Assembly (NCBI GenBank): GCA_963762615.1
Contig: CAVXLG010000012.1
Coordinates: forward strand, 744,001 to 808,000
Source: PALSA-505 sp963762615
GTDB taxonomy: Bacteria; Actinomycetota; Actinomycetes; Streptosporangiales; Streptosporangiaceae
Direction: 5' to 3'
Length of the DNA stretch: 64,000 nt
A program made the position numbers and the translations under genes. Below the pieces are notes generated by a model that saw only the letters and a program-made list of their open reading frames with translations, was not told the DNA's origin and made no database searches. Positions 18,913-27,019 of the stretch are shown piece after piece (positions within the stretch are counted from its first letter, which is position 1; the number at the start of each line of letters is the position of its first letter).

Positions 18913-20310
18913 GTGAGCCAGCCAACCGCGCGCATCGCAATCATCGGCGGGGGGCCCGGAGGATACGAGGCCGCCCTGGTCGCCGCGCAACTCGGCGCGC
19001 AGGTCACCGTGGTGGAGACCGACGGGCTCGGCGGCGCCTGCGTGCTGACCGACTGCGTGCCCTCCAAGACGCTGATCGAGACCTCGGGCGCGATGGCCGC
19101 GCTGAACAGCTCGAGCGACCTCGGCATCCGGATCGGCGGCGGCCAGGACCAGCCGCCCGCCCGCGGCACCGTCGATGCCCCGCGCCTGTACGGCAGGGTG
19201 AAGGCGCTGGCCAGGGCGCAATCCGCCGACGTGGCGGTCCGCCTCGCCGCAGAGGGCGTGGAGGTCGTCTCCGGGGCCGGACGGCTGGCCGGCCCGCGGA
19301 CGGTCGCCGTCGGCGACCGGGAGATCACCGCGGACGCCGTGCTCATCGCGACCGGCGCGCGGCCGCGGGTACTGCCCGGCGCGGAGCCTGACGGCGAGCG
19401 CATCCTGAACTGGCGGCAGCTCTACGACCTCGATGAGCTGCCCAGGGAGCTCATCGTGGTGGGCTCGGGGGTCACCGGAGCCGAGTTCGCGAGCGCCTAC
19501 CAGGCCCTCGGGTCGCAGGTGACCCTGGTGTCCTCGCGGGACCGGGTGCTGCCGCAAGAGGACGCCGGCGCCGCGCTGGTGATCGAAGGCGTGTTCCGGC
19601 GCAACGGGATGACCGTGCTCGGCAAGTCCCGGGCCGCGGGGGTGAAGCGGGCCGGCGACGGGGTGGTCGTCACGCTCGAAGACGGCCGGACCGTGACCGG
19701 GTCGCACTGCCTGCTGACCGTGGGCATGACGCCGGCCACCGGCGGGCTCGGCCTGGAGGAAGCGGGCGTCAGGCTGGACGGCCACGGGTTCATCCAGGTG
19801 AACCGGGTGTCGCGGACCTCGGCTCCCGGCGTGTACGCGGCCGGCGACTGCACCGGCGTGATGATGCTGGCCTCGGTGGCCGCGATGCAGGGCCGGATCG
19901 CGATGTGGCACGTACTGGGCGAGGCGGTACAGCCGCTCCGGCTCAGCCACGTGGCTGCGACCGTCTTCACCGACCCGGAGATCGCCATGGTCGGCGTGCC
20001 GCATGCGGCGATCATCTCCGGCGACGTCGCCGCCCGGGTGGTGAACCTGCCGCTGGCCACGAACGCCCGGGCGAAGATGGCCGGACTGCGGGACGGGTTC
20101 GTCAAGCTATTCGCCCGGCCGGGAACCGGGATAGTGCTCGGCGGGGTGGTGGTGGCCTACCGGGCAAGCGAGCTGATCCTGCCGGTGTCGCTCGCGGTGG
20201 AGCAGCAGCTCACCGTGGACCAGATGGCGCACACCTTCGCCGTTTACCCGTCGCTGTCCGGCAGCCTGACCGAGGCCGCCCGCCGGCTCATGCAGTCCGC
20301 GGCCGACTGA
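18913..20310 (+). CDS. lpdA: LpdA-type NAD(P)H-quinone dehydrogenase (lipoamide dehydrogenase family)
   Basis: A 465-residue flavoprotein of the pyridine nucleotide-disulfide family. It has the FAD-binding IAIIGGGPGGYEAA, the NAD-binding VVGSGVTGAEFA and the second FAD segment GVYAAGDCTGV. The redox pair is present as CVLTDC (in GGACVLTDCVPSK). The C-terminal catalytic His-Glu pair of true lipoamide dehydrogenases (HPTLSE) is replaced by YPSLSG, exactly as in mycobacterial LpdA, which reduces quinones rather than lipoamide. So the likely role is a quinone or thiol-linked oxidoreductase. A CACAAT hexamer lies eight bases before the GTG start. Confidence 0.87.
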   Translation: MSQPTARIAIIGGGPGGYEAALVAAQLGAQVTVVETDGLGGACVLTDCVPSKTLIETSGAMAALNSSSDLGIRIGGGQDQPPARGTVDAPRLYGRVKALARAQSADVAVRLAAEGVEVVSGAGRLAGPRTVAVGDREITADAVLIATGARPRVLPGAEPDGERILNWRQLYDLDELPRELIVVGSGVTGAEFASAYQALGSQVTLVSSRDRVLPQEDAGAALVIEGVFRRNGMTVLGKSRAAGVKRAGDGVVVTLEDGRTVTGSHCLLTVGMTPATGGLGLEEAGVRLDGHGFIQVNRVSRTSAPGVYAAGDCTGVMMLASVAAMQGRIAMWHVLGEAVQPLRLSHVAATVFTDPEIAMVGVPHAAIISGDVAARVVNLPLATNARAKMAGLRDGFVKLFARPGTGIVLGGVVVAYRASELILPVSLAVEQQLTVDQMAHTFAVYPSLSGSLTEAARRLMQSAAD

Positions 20311-20350
20311 GCGCGCTGCCCGGCCGCGGCAGGTGCGGGTGCCGCACGGG

Positions 20351-20692
20351 TCAGTGCGTGGGATGGCCGAGGTCAGGGTCGTCGGGCACCGGCAGCCCGT
20401 GCTGGCGCAGCCGCGCCGCCCTGATGTCGTCCGCGTAAGCGGTGACCGTGAACAGGCTGCCGGCCAGGGCCAGCGCCGGAACCATGATCTTCAGCCAGGG
20501 CGGGCCGGGCAGCAGCGCCAGCAGCACGCAGACCGGGATCATCACGGTCAGGTGCCGGAGGATCACTCGTACCCGCCAGCCGGCGTCGGTCAGCTCGTGC
20601 CGCACCCAGTCGCGATGCTCGGGCCGCAGCCGGAACCCCACGGCGAAGGCCAGCTTCCCTGCCACGCTGGGGTCACCGGGCAGCCTGCTCAC
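20351..20692 (-). CDS. Small membrane protein, DUF5313-like
   Basis: A 113-residue protein. The GTG at 20692 is chosen over a longer upstream frame because it has a GGAGA ribosome-binding site and a TAGAGT -10 hexamer at 20729-20724, which lies inside the longer frame. Central features are FAVGFRLRPEHRDWVRHELTDAGWRVR and two hydrophobic helices (IPVCVLLALLPGPPW and MVPALALAGSLFTVTAY). This layout resembles the actinobacterial DUF5313 family from memory. Function unknown. Confidence 0.65.
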   Translation of the reverse strand: MSRLPGDPSVAGKLAFAVGFRLRPEHRDWVRHELTDAGWRVRVILRHLTVMIPVCVLLALLPGPPWLKIMVPALALAGSLFTVTAYADDIRAARLRQHGLPVPDDPDLGHPTH

Positions 20693-20723
20693 GCCGTCTC
20701 CGCAGGGATGGTCGGACCTGGAC

Positions 20724-20729
20724 ACTCTA
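20724..20729 (-). promoter_or_regulatory. -10 hexamer upstream of the DUF5313-like gene
   Basis: On the minus strand TAGAGT would start a transcript near 20717, leaving a leader of about 25 bases with a GGAGA site before the GTG at 20692. Confidence 0.45.
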
Positions 20730-20852
20730 GGCTCGCACAGCCGCCCATCACCAGGAAGGCGGGGGACGCCGGGAACTATGCCACCGGGCCTCACCAGCCG
20801 GCCGCGCCCGCGCAGAGCTGGCGTGCTGCGTCAGGCAACCTGTGCCTCGGTG

Positions 20853-21506
20853 TCACGGGCTGGTGATGGCCTGTTTCGGGCTGACGGTGTAGGCGGCGCT
20901 GACCGTGACCGGGTCGCCGCCGAACATCAGGGCGAAGCAGCCGGCGACGCTGGGGTCGTAAAAGTGCAGGTTGCCGCCGGTGGTCAGCACCATGAGCCGG
21001 CCGGTGCTGTCGGTGTACCTGAACGTCGCTCTCCCGTCGTGCGCGGTGCCGCTCGTGCCGTCGATCGTGCCGCTGCAGGTACCGTCGGGGCCTGTCAGCA
21101 TGAGATGGATATGGCTGATCGTCCCGCGCGCCACGTCTTCGGCTGCGTTGTACGCGGACAAGTTCAGGTGCCAGGGCAGGCCGCCGGCCTGCATAGTGAG
21201 TTTCGGGCCGCCCGGGTTGGTGCAGTGACCGAAGCCGACGGCGGACAGCGAGCCGGCATTGGAGCCGGGCAGCCCGCTGCCGCTCCGCAGCGTGCCGCTG
21301 CCGGTCGAGGAGACGCACCGGAACACGGTGCCGGTCTTGGTGTCTTTGAGGGTGAACTGGCCTGATGACATCGCCGTGATGGTCCCGCCGGGTTGCACCG
21401 TCCAGGTCTTCGCGGTTGCTGCGGCCGCGGGCGTCGGGACACCCAGGGCAGCCACCAGGACCGCAGCACCGCTGGCGGCCAGGATGCGGGTGTACCGGTT
21501 GCTCAT
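20853..21506 (-). CDS. Secreted protein of unknown family, copy A of a tandem pair
   Basis: A 217-residue exported protein with a clear signal peptide (MSNRYTRILAASGAAVL, cleavage expected after the AAAA run near residue 30). The mature part has four cysteines, all shared with the adjacent paralogue, suggesting two disulfides. Conserved blocks include WTVQPGG, GQFTLKD, GSGLPGS, AGSLSAVG, LPWHLNLS, YTDSTGRL, TTGGNLHF and the C-terminal PKQAITSP. The composition (Gly, Ser, Thr-rich, short hydrophobic strands) suggests a secreted beta-sandwich. I do not recognise a named domain. It lies downstream of an SDR and a sigma/anti-sigma pair on the same strand. Confidence 0.75.
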   Translation of the reverse strand: MSNRYTRILAASGAAVLVAALGVPTPAAAATAKTWTVQPGGTITAMSSGQFTLKDTKTGTVFRCVSSTGSGTLRSGSGLPGSNAGSLSAVGFGHCTNPGGPKLTMQAGGLPWHLNLSAYNAAEDVARGTISHIHLMLTGPDGTCSGTIDGTSGTAHDGRATFRYTDSTGRLMVLTTGGNLHFYDPSVAGCFALMFGGDPVTVSAAYTVSPKQAITSP

Positions 21507-21600
21507 CGCTGTCTTCCTTCCGGCTTTGTCAGCGGGCCGGGCACCAGGACCACAGCCAGCTTGTCCTCGCGCGGGGAGCAGGTCAACGAGCGCAGAGCCG
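21507..21600 (-). repeat. Duplicated upstream region of secreted gene A
   Basis: The 90 or so bases before copy A match those before copy B (22278-22370): the ribosome-binding stretch, a TTTGTCAGCGGGCCGGG block and a GCCAGCTTGTCC block recur in the same order with few changes. It marks the boundary of the tandem duplication and probably carries the shared promoter. Confidence 0.75.
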
Positions 21601-21629
21601 TCGCCAGCCAGGCAGCGTTCGCCTTAGTC

Positions 21630-22277
21630 TCACGGGCTGGTGATGGCCTGTTTCGGGTTCACGGTGAAGGCGGCGCCGAGCCTGGCTCGGTCGCCGCTGT
21701 CGACCAGGCCGAGGCAGCCGGCGCTGACGTTCCAGAAGTGCAGGTTGCCGCCGGTGGCCAGCAGCGTGAGCCGGCCGGTGCTGTCGGTATAGGTGAACGG
21801 CACCCAGCCGTCGCTGGCGGTGCCGCTCTTGCCGTCGACCACGGCCGTGCAACCGTGAAACGACATCATGATCTGGAGGTGGCTGACCGTCCCCGTCGCT
21901 ACGCTCGTCGCCGCGTCGTAGGAGGAGAGGTTCACGTGCCAGGGCAGGTCAGTGGCCTGCAGAGTCAATATGACGTCACTGTCGCTGATACCCGGGCCGG
22001 TGCAGCGGGTCAAGCCGACGGCGGACAGCGAGCCGGCGCGGGAGCCGGGCAGCCCGCTGCCATGCTTGAGCGTGCCGCTGGCGGTCGCCGACAGGCAGCC
22101 GAGCACGACGCCGTTCGTGGCGTCTTTGAGGGTGAACCGGCCTGATGACGTCGCCGTGATGGCGCCGCCGGGCTGGATGGTCCAGGTGGTGGCGGCCAGC
22201 GCCGGGGCGGCTGCCAGGGTGGCCGCGAGGACCACGGCGCCGCCAGCGGCCAGGATGCGCGCGTACCGGTTGCTCAT
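21630..22277 (-). CDS. Secreted protein of unknown family, copy B of a tandem pair
   Basis: A 215-residue paralogue of the gene just downstream. The start ATG at 22277 follows a ribosome-binding AGGAAG and gives the same signal peptide (MSNRYARILAAGGAVVL). The four cysteines, the WTIQPGG, FTLKD, GSGLPGS, AGSLSAVG, LPWH, YTDSTGRL, TGGNLHF and PKQAITSP blocks all align with copy A. The DNA just upstream of both genes is also duplicated, so the pair arose by tandem duplication of gene plus promoter. The sequences have since diverged well beyond neutral noise in the mid-section while keeping the cysteines, so both are probably functional. No function known. Confidence 0.75.
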   Translation of the reverse strand: MSNRYARILAAGGAVVLAATLAAAPALAATTWTIQPGGAITATSSGRFTLKDATNGVVLGCLSATASGTLKHGSGLPGSRAGSLSAVGLTRCTGPGISDSDVILTLQATDLPWHVNLSSYDAATSVATGTVSHLQIMMSFHGCTAVVDGKSGTASDGWVPFTYTDSTGRLTLLATGGNLHFWNVSAGCLGLVDSGDRARLGAAFTVNPKQAITSP

Positions 22278-22370
22278 TGCTGTCTTCCTTCCGGCTTTGT
22301 CAGCGGGCCGGGGCACCAGGAGCACTGCCAGCTTGTCCGTGGCGCGAGAGCAGGTCAAGGAGCCGGGGAT
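22278..22370 (-). repeat. Duplicated upstream region of secreted gene B
   Basis: Partner of the repeat at 21507-21600, with the same ordered blocks next to the start of copy B. Confidence 0.75.
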
Positions 22371-22481
22371 CGCCGCCGCCCGGGTGAACGTTGCCCGCTG
22401 CAGCACTGGCCGCGCTCGCACGCCACCGGTTCTCCGCGCCTGTGGCGGGCGATGACCGCCGGTCAGGACGACGGGCCGGCG

Positions 22482-23285
22482 TCAGCGCTTGCCGCGGGCC
22501 TGGTGGCCGGCGGCGATCGCCGCGGCCATCCTCGGCCCGCCGGCCTGTCGCTGGACGGCCGCCGACAGCGCGGGCGCGATCGAGCCGAGTGTGGCACCGA
22601 TCCGCAGTTCGGGCGGCGCGACCGAGATCTCGGCGCGGTCCCGGGCGATGGCCAGCAGTACGCCGCGCGCCACGGCTTGCGGCGTCACGGTGCGGATGCC
22701 GCGCTCCAGCCGGGCGCCGGTGTCGGCGAACATTCCCGCCTCGCTGACGAATCCGGGCAGCACGAGGGATACGCCCACGCCGGTTCCGTGCAGATCCTGT
22801 CGCAGGCCGTGCGCGAAACCGCGCAGACCGAACTTGGTCGCGCTGTACATCGCGCTCTGCTCGGAGGCCGTCTTGCTGGACAATGACCCGATGAACACGA
22901 TCTGGCCCGTTCCGCGCTCGCGCATCTGCCGGGCCGCGTGCCGTGCCATGACGATCGGGGCGCGCAGGTTGATGTCGAGCACCCGGTCGATCTCTTCCTC
23001 GGTGTAGTCAAGGACGTACCCGGCTCCCGGCAGCGCCGCATTGGCGATCAGGACGTCCACGCGCCCGGCCTGGTCAAGCAGTCGTCGCACATCCGCGGCA
23101 GAGGCCAGGTCCGCAGCGACGCTGGCGGCTGCCACCTCTGCGGCCAGCGGCTCGAGCACATCGATCCGCCGTCCGGTCAGCGTAAGGCGCGCACCGGACG
23201 CGTGCAGGGCTCGTGCGATGGCCCGGCCCAGGCCGCCGGTTGCCCCGGTGAGCAGGACCCGCGCGCCACTCAGCTGGACTGTCAT
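22482..23285 (-). CDS. Short-chain dehydrogenase/reductase
   Basis: A 267-residue classical SDR oxidoreductase. The Rossmann motif is VLLTGATGGLGRAIA, the NNAG equivalent is IANAALPG, and the catalytic Ser-Tyr-Lys are in FIGSLSSKTASEQSAMYSATKFG (given here in two parts: GSLSSKTAS and YSATK). The ATG at 23285 has a GGAAGGGAGA ribosome-binding region; a longer frame upstream runs into the anti-sigma gene. The substrate is not predictable. It lies 42 bp after the anti-sigma gene and is probably part of the same operon. Confidence 0.9.
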   Translation of the reverse strand: MTVQLSGARVLLTGATGGLGRAIARALHASGARLTLTGRRIDVLEPLAAEVAAASVAADLASAADVRRLLDQAGRVDVLIANAALPGAGYVLDYTEEEIDRVLDINLRAPIVMARHAARQMRERGTGQIVFIGSLSSKTASEQSAMYSATKFGLRGFAHGLRQDLHGTGVGVSLVLPGFVSEAGMFADTGARLERGIRTVTPQAVARGVLLAIARDRAEISVAPPELRIGATLGSIAPALSAAVQRQAGGPRMAAAIAAGHQARGKR

Positions 23286-23327
23286 GGGTCTCCCTTCCAG
23301 AACATGGCGGCCTGGGATCTCCACCGA

Positions 23328-24137
23328 TCAGGAGACCGGGCCGGCCGCCACGGGCTTCGACGGGCTGGCCGGGATGGTCCGGCCGTGTTCCAGGCTGACC
23401 GCGAAGGCCCGGGTGCGCGAGTACGGTACGGCGAGCCCGCCGATCCGGACCGGCGAGTGCGCTCCGGCCTTGACGTCGAACGAGCCGACCGCCAGTGCTG
23501 CATTCGCGCCGTTGACCTGCCACAGCACGTAAATCTCGTCGGCGGAGTTGGCGGCCAGCTTGGCCGGCTGCAGCCACGCCACCCCCTCGTGGACGATGAC
23601 CTTGGCCGCGACACGGTGGGTCGCGGCCAAGGTCAGTACGACCTGAGAACACGCATGCGGTTGCGCGCACACCGCCAGCGGCGGCTGCTGGCGGCCGGCC
23701 GTGGCCGCCAGGCCTGCCCAGATTCCCCCCGCCGCGATGAGCACGGCGGCGGCCGCGGCGGCAGGCTTCCGCCACCGTCGGCTGGAGCGGTGCCGCAGCG
23801 GCACAACCGGGGGCGGCGGCGCATCCCGCTCGGTGGTGGCGCCGGGACCGTCCGCTGCCGCCCGCTCGGACCCGATGGCCGGGCGATCCTGCTGGCCGGG
23901 GCCGGCCAGCACCGCGGCCTGGATCCGCGCGCCCAGGTCCGCGCTGGGCTCAGCCGGCGGGGCAGTCCGCGCCAGTGCCGCGGCCACCTGGCGGAAATCG
24001 GCCGCGGTCTGCCGGCAGCTCGGGCACTGCTCGGCGTGCCGGAGGAAACGCTGCTCGTCCGCGGGCTCGAGAGCGTCCAGCGCATGGCCGGCGGCGAGTT
24101 CATCGAAAGCGCTGTGATCCGGCGCCTGATCGGTCAC
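23328..24137 (-). CDS. rskA: Anti-sigma factor (RskA-like, zinc-binding)
   Basis: A 269-residue membrane anti-sigma factor. The N-terminal zinc-binding anti-sigma domain has HAEQCPSC (HxxxCxxC, near residues 34-41). A Pro/Arg-rich linker leads to one membrane helix (PAAAAAAVLIAAGGIWAGLA). The extracytoplasmic part has the RskA-type beta domain ending in FAVSLEHGRTIPASPSKPV. It should bind the sigma factor encoded just upstream and release it after regulated proteolysis. The start ATG overlaps the sigma gene stop (ATGA), so the two are made in step. Confidence 0.92.
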   Translation of the reverse strand: MTDQAPDHSAFDELAAGHALDALEPADEQRFLRHAEQCPSCRQTAADFRQVAAALARTAPPAEPSADLGARIQAAVLAGPGQQDRPAIGSERAAADGPGATTERDAPPPPVVPLRHRSSRRWRKPAAAAAAVLIAAGGIWAGLAATAGRQQPPLAVCAQPHACSQVVLTLAATHRVAAKVIVHEGVAWLQPAKLAANSADEIYVLWQVNGANAALAVGSFDVKAGAHSPVRIGGLAVPYSRTRAFAVSLEHGRTIPASPSKPVAAGPVS

Positions 24138-24814
24138 GATGACTCCTCCCCCGGCAAGTCGCCCAGGGCCGCCAGGCGCAACTGCAGCCGTCGCATCGCG
24201 GCGAACATGCGGGTCTTCACCGTGCCCAGCGGAGCGCCGGTCAGCTGGGCGATCTCACGCTGGGTGTATCCGCCGAAGTAAGCCAGCGCGAGCGCGTGCC
24301 GCTGCTCTTCCGGCAGTTCGGACAGCGCGGCGCGGAGTGTTTCGGCCCGGATCCCGGCCCATGCCGCGGAGGCTGGGTCCTCGGCCGCTGGCGGGTCGAG
24401 CGCCCGCCGGGCCGCCTCCGCGGTCTGCCGCCGTTGCTGGGCGGCTTCCTTGCGCACGAAATCCACCGCTTTGTGATGGGTCATTCCCAGCAGCCAGTTC
24501 CGCACGCTGCCCTGGGCGGGCAGGTAGGCGGCCGGGTCCCGCCACAATCCGACGAAGGCTTCCTGGACGGCGTCCTCGGCCAGGGCGTCGTTGGCGGTGA
24601 CGCGCCGCGCCAGCCGATAGCAGAGGACGCCGTGCCGCTGGTAGAGAACCGCGAGCGCATCGGGATCCGCCTTGCCGACGAGCTCCACGAGCGTGGCGTC
24701 ACCAAGGTCATCCCGATCGCCGGCGTAGCCAGGCCTGCTTACCGGATGCACAGCCAATCCCGATGCCGGCCACCGACCGTGAACACGTTCAGTTCCGGCC
24801 TTCCTGACTGGCAT
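24134..24814 (-). CDS. sigK: ECF sigma factor (SigK-like)
   Basis: An extracytoplasmic-function sigma factor paired with the zinc-type anti-sigma factor downstream. Region 2 (LVELVGKADPDALAVLYQRHG, then DAVQEAFVGLWRDPAAY and SVRNWLLGMTHHKAVDFVR) and region 4 (LPEEQRHALALAYFGGYTQREIA, helix-turn-helix GTVKTRM) are intact. The start is not certain: ATG 24814 is used, but GTG at 24751, nearer region 2, is possible. A GGAAC box lies at 24796-24792 on the coding strand, resembling an ECF -35 and favouring the shorter form. Predicted to autoregulate and to control neighbouring export or redox genes; not proven. Confidence 0.88.
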   Translation of the reverse strand: MPVRKAGTERVHGRWPASGLAVHPVSRPGYAGDRDDLGDATLVELVGKADPDALAVLYQRHGVLCYRLARRVTANDALAEDAVQEAFVGLWRDPAAYLPAQGSVRNWLLGMTHHKAVDFVRKEAAQQRRQTAEAARRALDPPAAEDPASAAWAGIRAETLRAALSELPEEQRHALALAYFGGYTQREIAQLTGAPLGTVKTRMFAAMRRLQLRLAALGDLPGEESS

Positions 24815-25123
24815 GTCACGAGACGACGAACGTGCCATGCCCGCACTCGCGTGGTGGTACTGGCAAGGGACAGGATAGCCGCCTGGGCCGGGCAAGGTCA
24901 CGACGCCGGTGATTCGCCGCAGGGCCTTCGCCGGTTCATGATCTGCTCTCCAGCGGCTCTGCAACAGCCGGTCAGCCCGGCGTTACCTGGTGCCAGGAGG
25001 GCCCCGTGCGGACGGCTATCAGCGGCCTTCGGCTTGTGCGGGTACGGCCCGGTGAGCCTTTCGGCTTATGGCGGGCGCGCGGGCCCCGTGAGCCCTTCGG
25101 CTTGCAGCGCGGGAGCGGCCGGG

Positions 25124-26884
25124 TCAGTCCTTCAGCTCGCAGATGACGCCCCCGGCCGGGACCGTCTGGCCGATCTGCACGGCGAGGCCGGTCACCGTCC
25201 CGTCCTTGTGCGCGGTCAGCGGCTGCTCCATTTTCATCGCCTCGAGTACTACGACCGTATCGCCGGCGGAGACCCGCTGTCCTTCTTCGACGACGATCTT
25301 GACGATCGTGCCCTGCATGGGGCTGACCAGGGCGTCGCCGTCCGCCGCGGACGCCGGGCTCCGGTCGCGGCGGCCAGGGGGGCGTGCGCGCTCGCGGCCG
25401 GGCGCCGACGCGGACCGGCCGGGAGCGGCCAGCCCGGCGGGCAGCACTACCTCGAGCCGCTTTCCGCCCACTTCCACGGTGATCCGCTCCCGCTCGGGCT
25501 CCGTCGCCTCCGGTCCGGCCAGCTCGCCGGAGTAGGCCGGGATCCTGGTCGCGAACTCGGTCTCGATCCACCGCGTGTGCACGGCGAACGGCTCGTCGGT
25601 GAAGGCCGGATCGGCCACCACCGCCCGGTCGAACGGCAGCACGGTCGGCAGCCCGCCGACCTCGAACTCGGCCAGCGCGCGCCGGGCCCTGGCCAGCGCC
25701 TGCCGGCGGCTCGCGCCGGTGATGATCAGCTTGCCGATCAGTGAATCGAACGCCTGCGGTACGGTCATGCCCGCCGTGTACCCGGCGTCCAGCCGCACGC
25801 CGGGCCCGGATGGCGGCCGCCAGACAGCGATCGTCCCCGGCGTGGGCAGGAAGTTCCGGCCGGGATCCTCGGCGTTGATACGGAACTCGATCGAATGACC
25901 GCGGGCCGGCGGGTCGTCGTAGCCGAGCGCTTCGCCCTCGGCGATCCGGAACATCTCGAGTACCAGGTCGATCCCGGTGACCTCCTCGGTGACCGGGTGT
26001 TCCACTTGCAGCCTGGTGTTCACCTCGAGAAACGACACGGTGCCGTCCTGGCCGACCAGGAACTCGCAGGTACCCGCGCCCTGGTATCCGGCCCGGCGCA
26101 AGATTGCCTTGGATGAGTCGCGAAGCTGAGCCGTCTGCGCATCGGTCAGGAACGGCGCGGGCGCCTCCTCGACCAGCTTCTGGTGCCGGCGCTGCAGCGA
26201 GCAGTCGCGGGTCGAGACCACCACGACATTCCCGTGCCGGTCGGCCAGGCACTGCGTTTCCACGTGCCGCGGCCGGTCCAGGTACCGCTCGACGAAGCAC
26301 TCGCCGCGGCCGAACGCGGCTACTGCCTCCCTGACCGCTGAGGCGTACAGCTCCTCGATCTCCCCGGCCGACCGCGCCACCTTGAGCCCGCGCCCGCCGC
26401 CACCGTACGCGGCCTTGATCGCGATAGGCAGCCCGTACTCGCGGGCGAACGCGAGCACCTCATCGGCGCCGGATACGGGTCCTGGGGTGCCCGGGGCCAG
26501 CGGGGCGCCGACCGCCGCGGCGATGGCGCGCGCGCTCACCTTGTCGCCGAGCGCCTCGATCGCCTCTGGCGGGGGACCGATCCAGGTCAGCCCGGCGGCG
26601 GTGACCGCAGCGGCGAAATCGGCGTTCTCGGCGAGGAATCCGTACCCGGGATGCACGGCATCGGCGCCGGAGTCGGCCGCGGCCTTGAGGATCTTGTCGA
26701 TGTCCAGGTAGCTGTCAGCGGCGGTCTGCCCGCCGAGCGCGAACGCCTCGTCCGTCATCGTGACGTGCAGTGCGTCGAGATCGGGCTGCGCATAAACGCC
26801 GACGCTGGCCAGCCCGGCGTCGCGGCATGCCCGGGCGATCCGCACGGCGATCTCGCCGCGGTTCGCGATCAGGACCTTTCGCAA
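25124..26884 (-). CDS. accA: Acyl-CoA carboxylase alpha subunit (biotin carboxylase + biotin carrier)
   Basis: A 586-residue actinobacterial alpha subunit that carboxylates its own biotin and passes CO2 to a carboxyltransferase to make malonyl-CoA, methylmalonyl-CoA or related products. Order: biotin carboxylase N-terminal (KVLIANRGEIAVRIARAC), ATP-grasp with AAYGGGGRGLKVAR and the VNTRLQVEHPVTEE signature, the C-terminal carboxylase lid, a Pro/Arg-rich linker, then a biotinyl domain with EAMKMEQPL, its lysine about 36 residues from the end. It is closest in layout to AccA3-type subunits. It lies downstream of the epsilon subunit on the same strand, although 135 bp separate them. Confidence 0.95.
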   Translation of the reverse strand: MRKVLIANRGEIAVRIARACRDAGLASVGVYAQPDLDALHVTMTDEAFALGGQTAADSYLDIDKILKAAADSGADAVHPGYGFLAENADFAAAVTAAGLTWIGPPPEAIEALGDKVSARAIAAAVGAPLAPGTPGPVSGADEVLAFAREYGLPIAIKAAYGGGGRGLKVARSAGEIEELYASAVREAVAAFGRGECFVERYLDRPRHVETQCLADRHGNVVVVSTRDCSLQRRHQKLVEEAPAPFLTDAQTAQLRDSSKAILRRAGYQGAGTCEFLVGQDGTVSFLEVNTRLQVEHPVTEEVTGIDLVLEMFRIAEGEALGYDDPPARGHSIEFRINAEDPGRNFLPTPGTIAVWRPPSGPGVRLDAGYTAGMTVPQAFDSLIGKLIITGASRRQALARARRALAEFEVGGLPTVLPFDRAVVADPAFTDEPFAVHTRWIETEFATRIPAYSGELAGPEATEPERERITVEVGGKRLEVVLPAGLAAPGRSASAPGRERARPPGRRDRSPASAADGDALVSPMQGTIVKIVVEEGQRVSAGDTVVVLEAMKMEQPLTAHKDGTVTGLAVQIGQTVPAGGVICELKD

Positions 26885-27019
26885 GCCTCGCTCTCCTCTT
26901 CAGCCTGTGAGGAGTCTAATGGCCGGCTTGCCGGGGGTAGCCGCGGTGCCTGCACGGCGACTCCACCCAGGCTGGCGCCAGGGCCGATCCAGGACTTTGC
27001 CCGCTCGGGCTAACCGGCG

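Noticed and set aside
20853..22277. Open frames on the plus strand opposite the secreted paralogues
   Set aside because: They lack ribosome-binding sites and signal sequences, and the minus-strand frames have conserved cysteines and repeated signal peptides in both copies.
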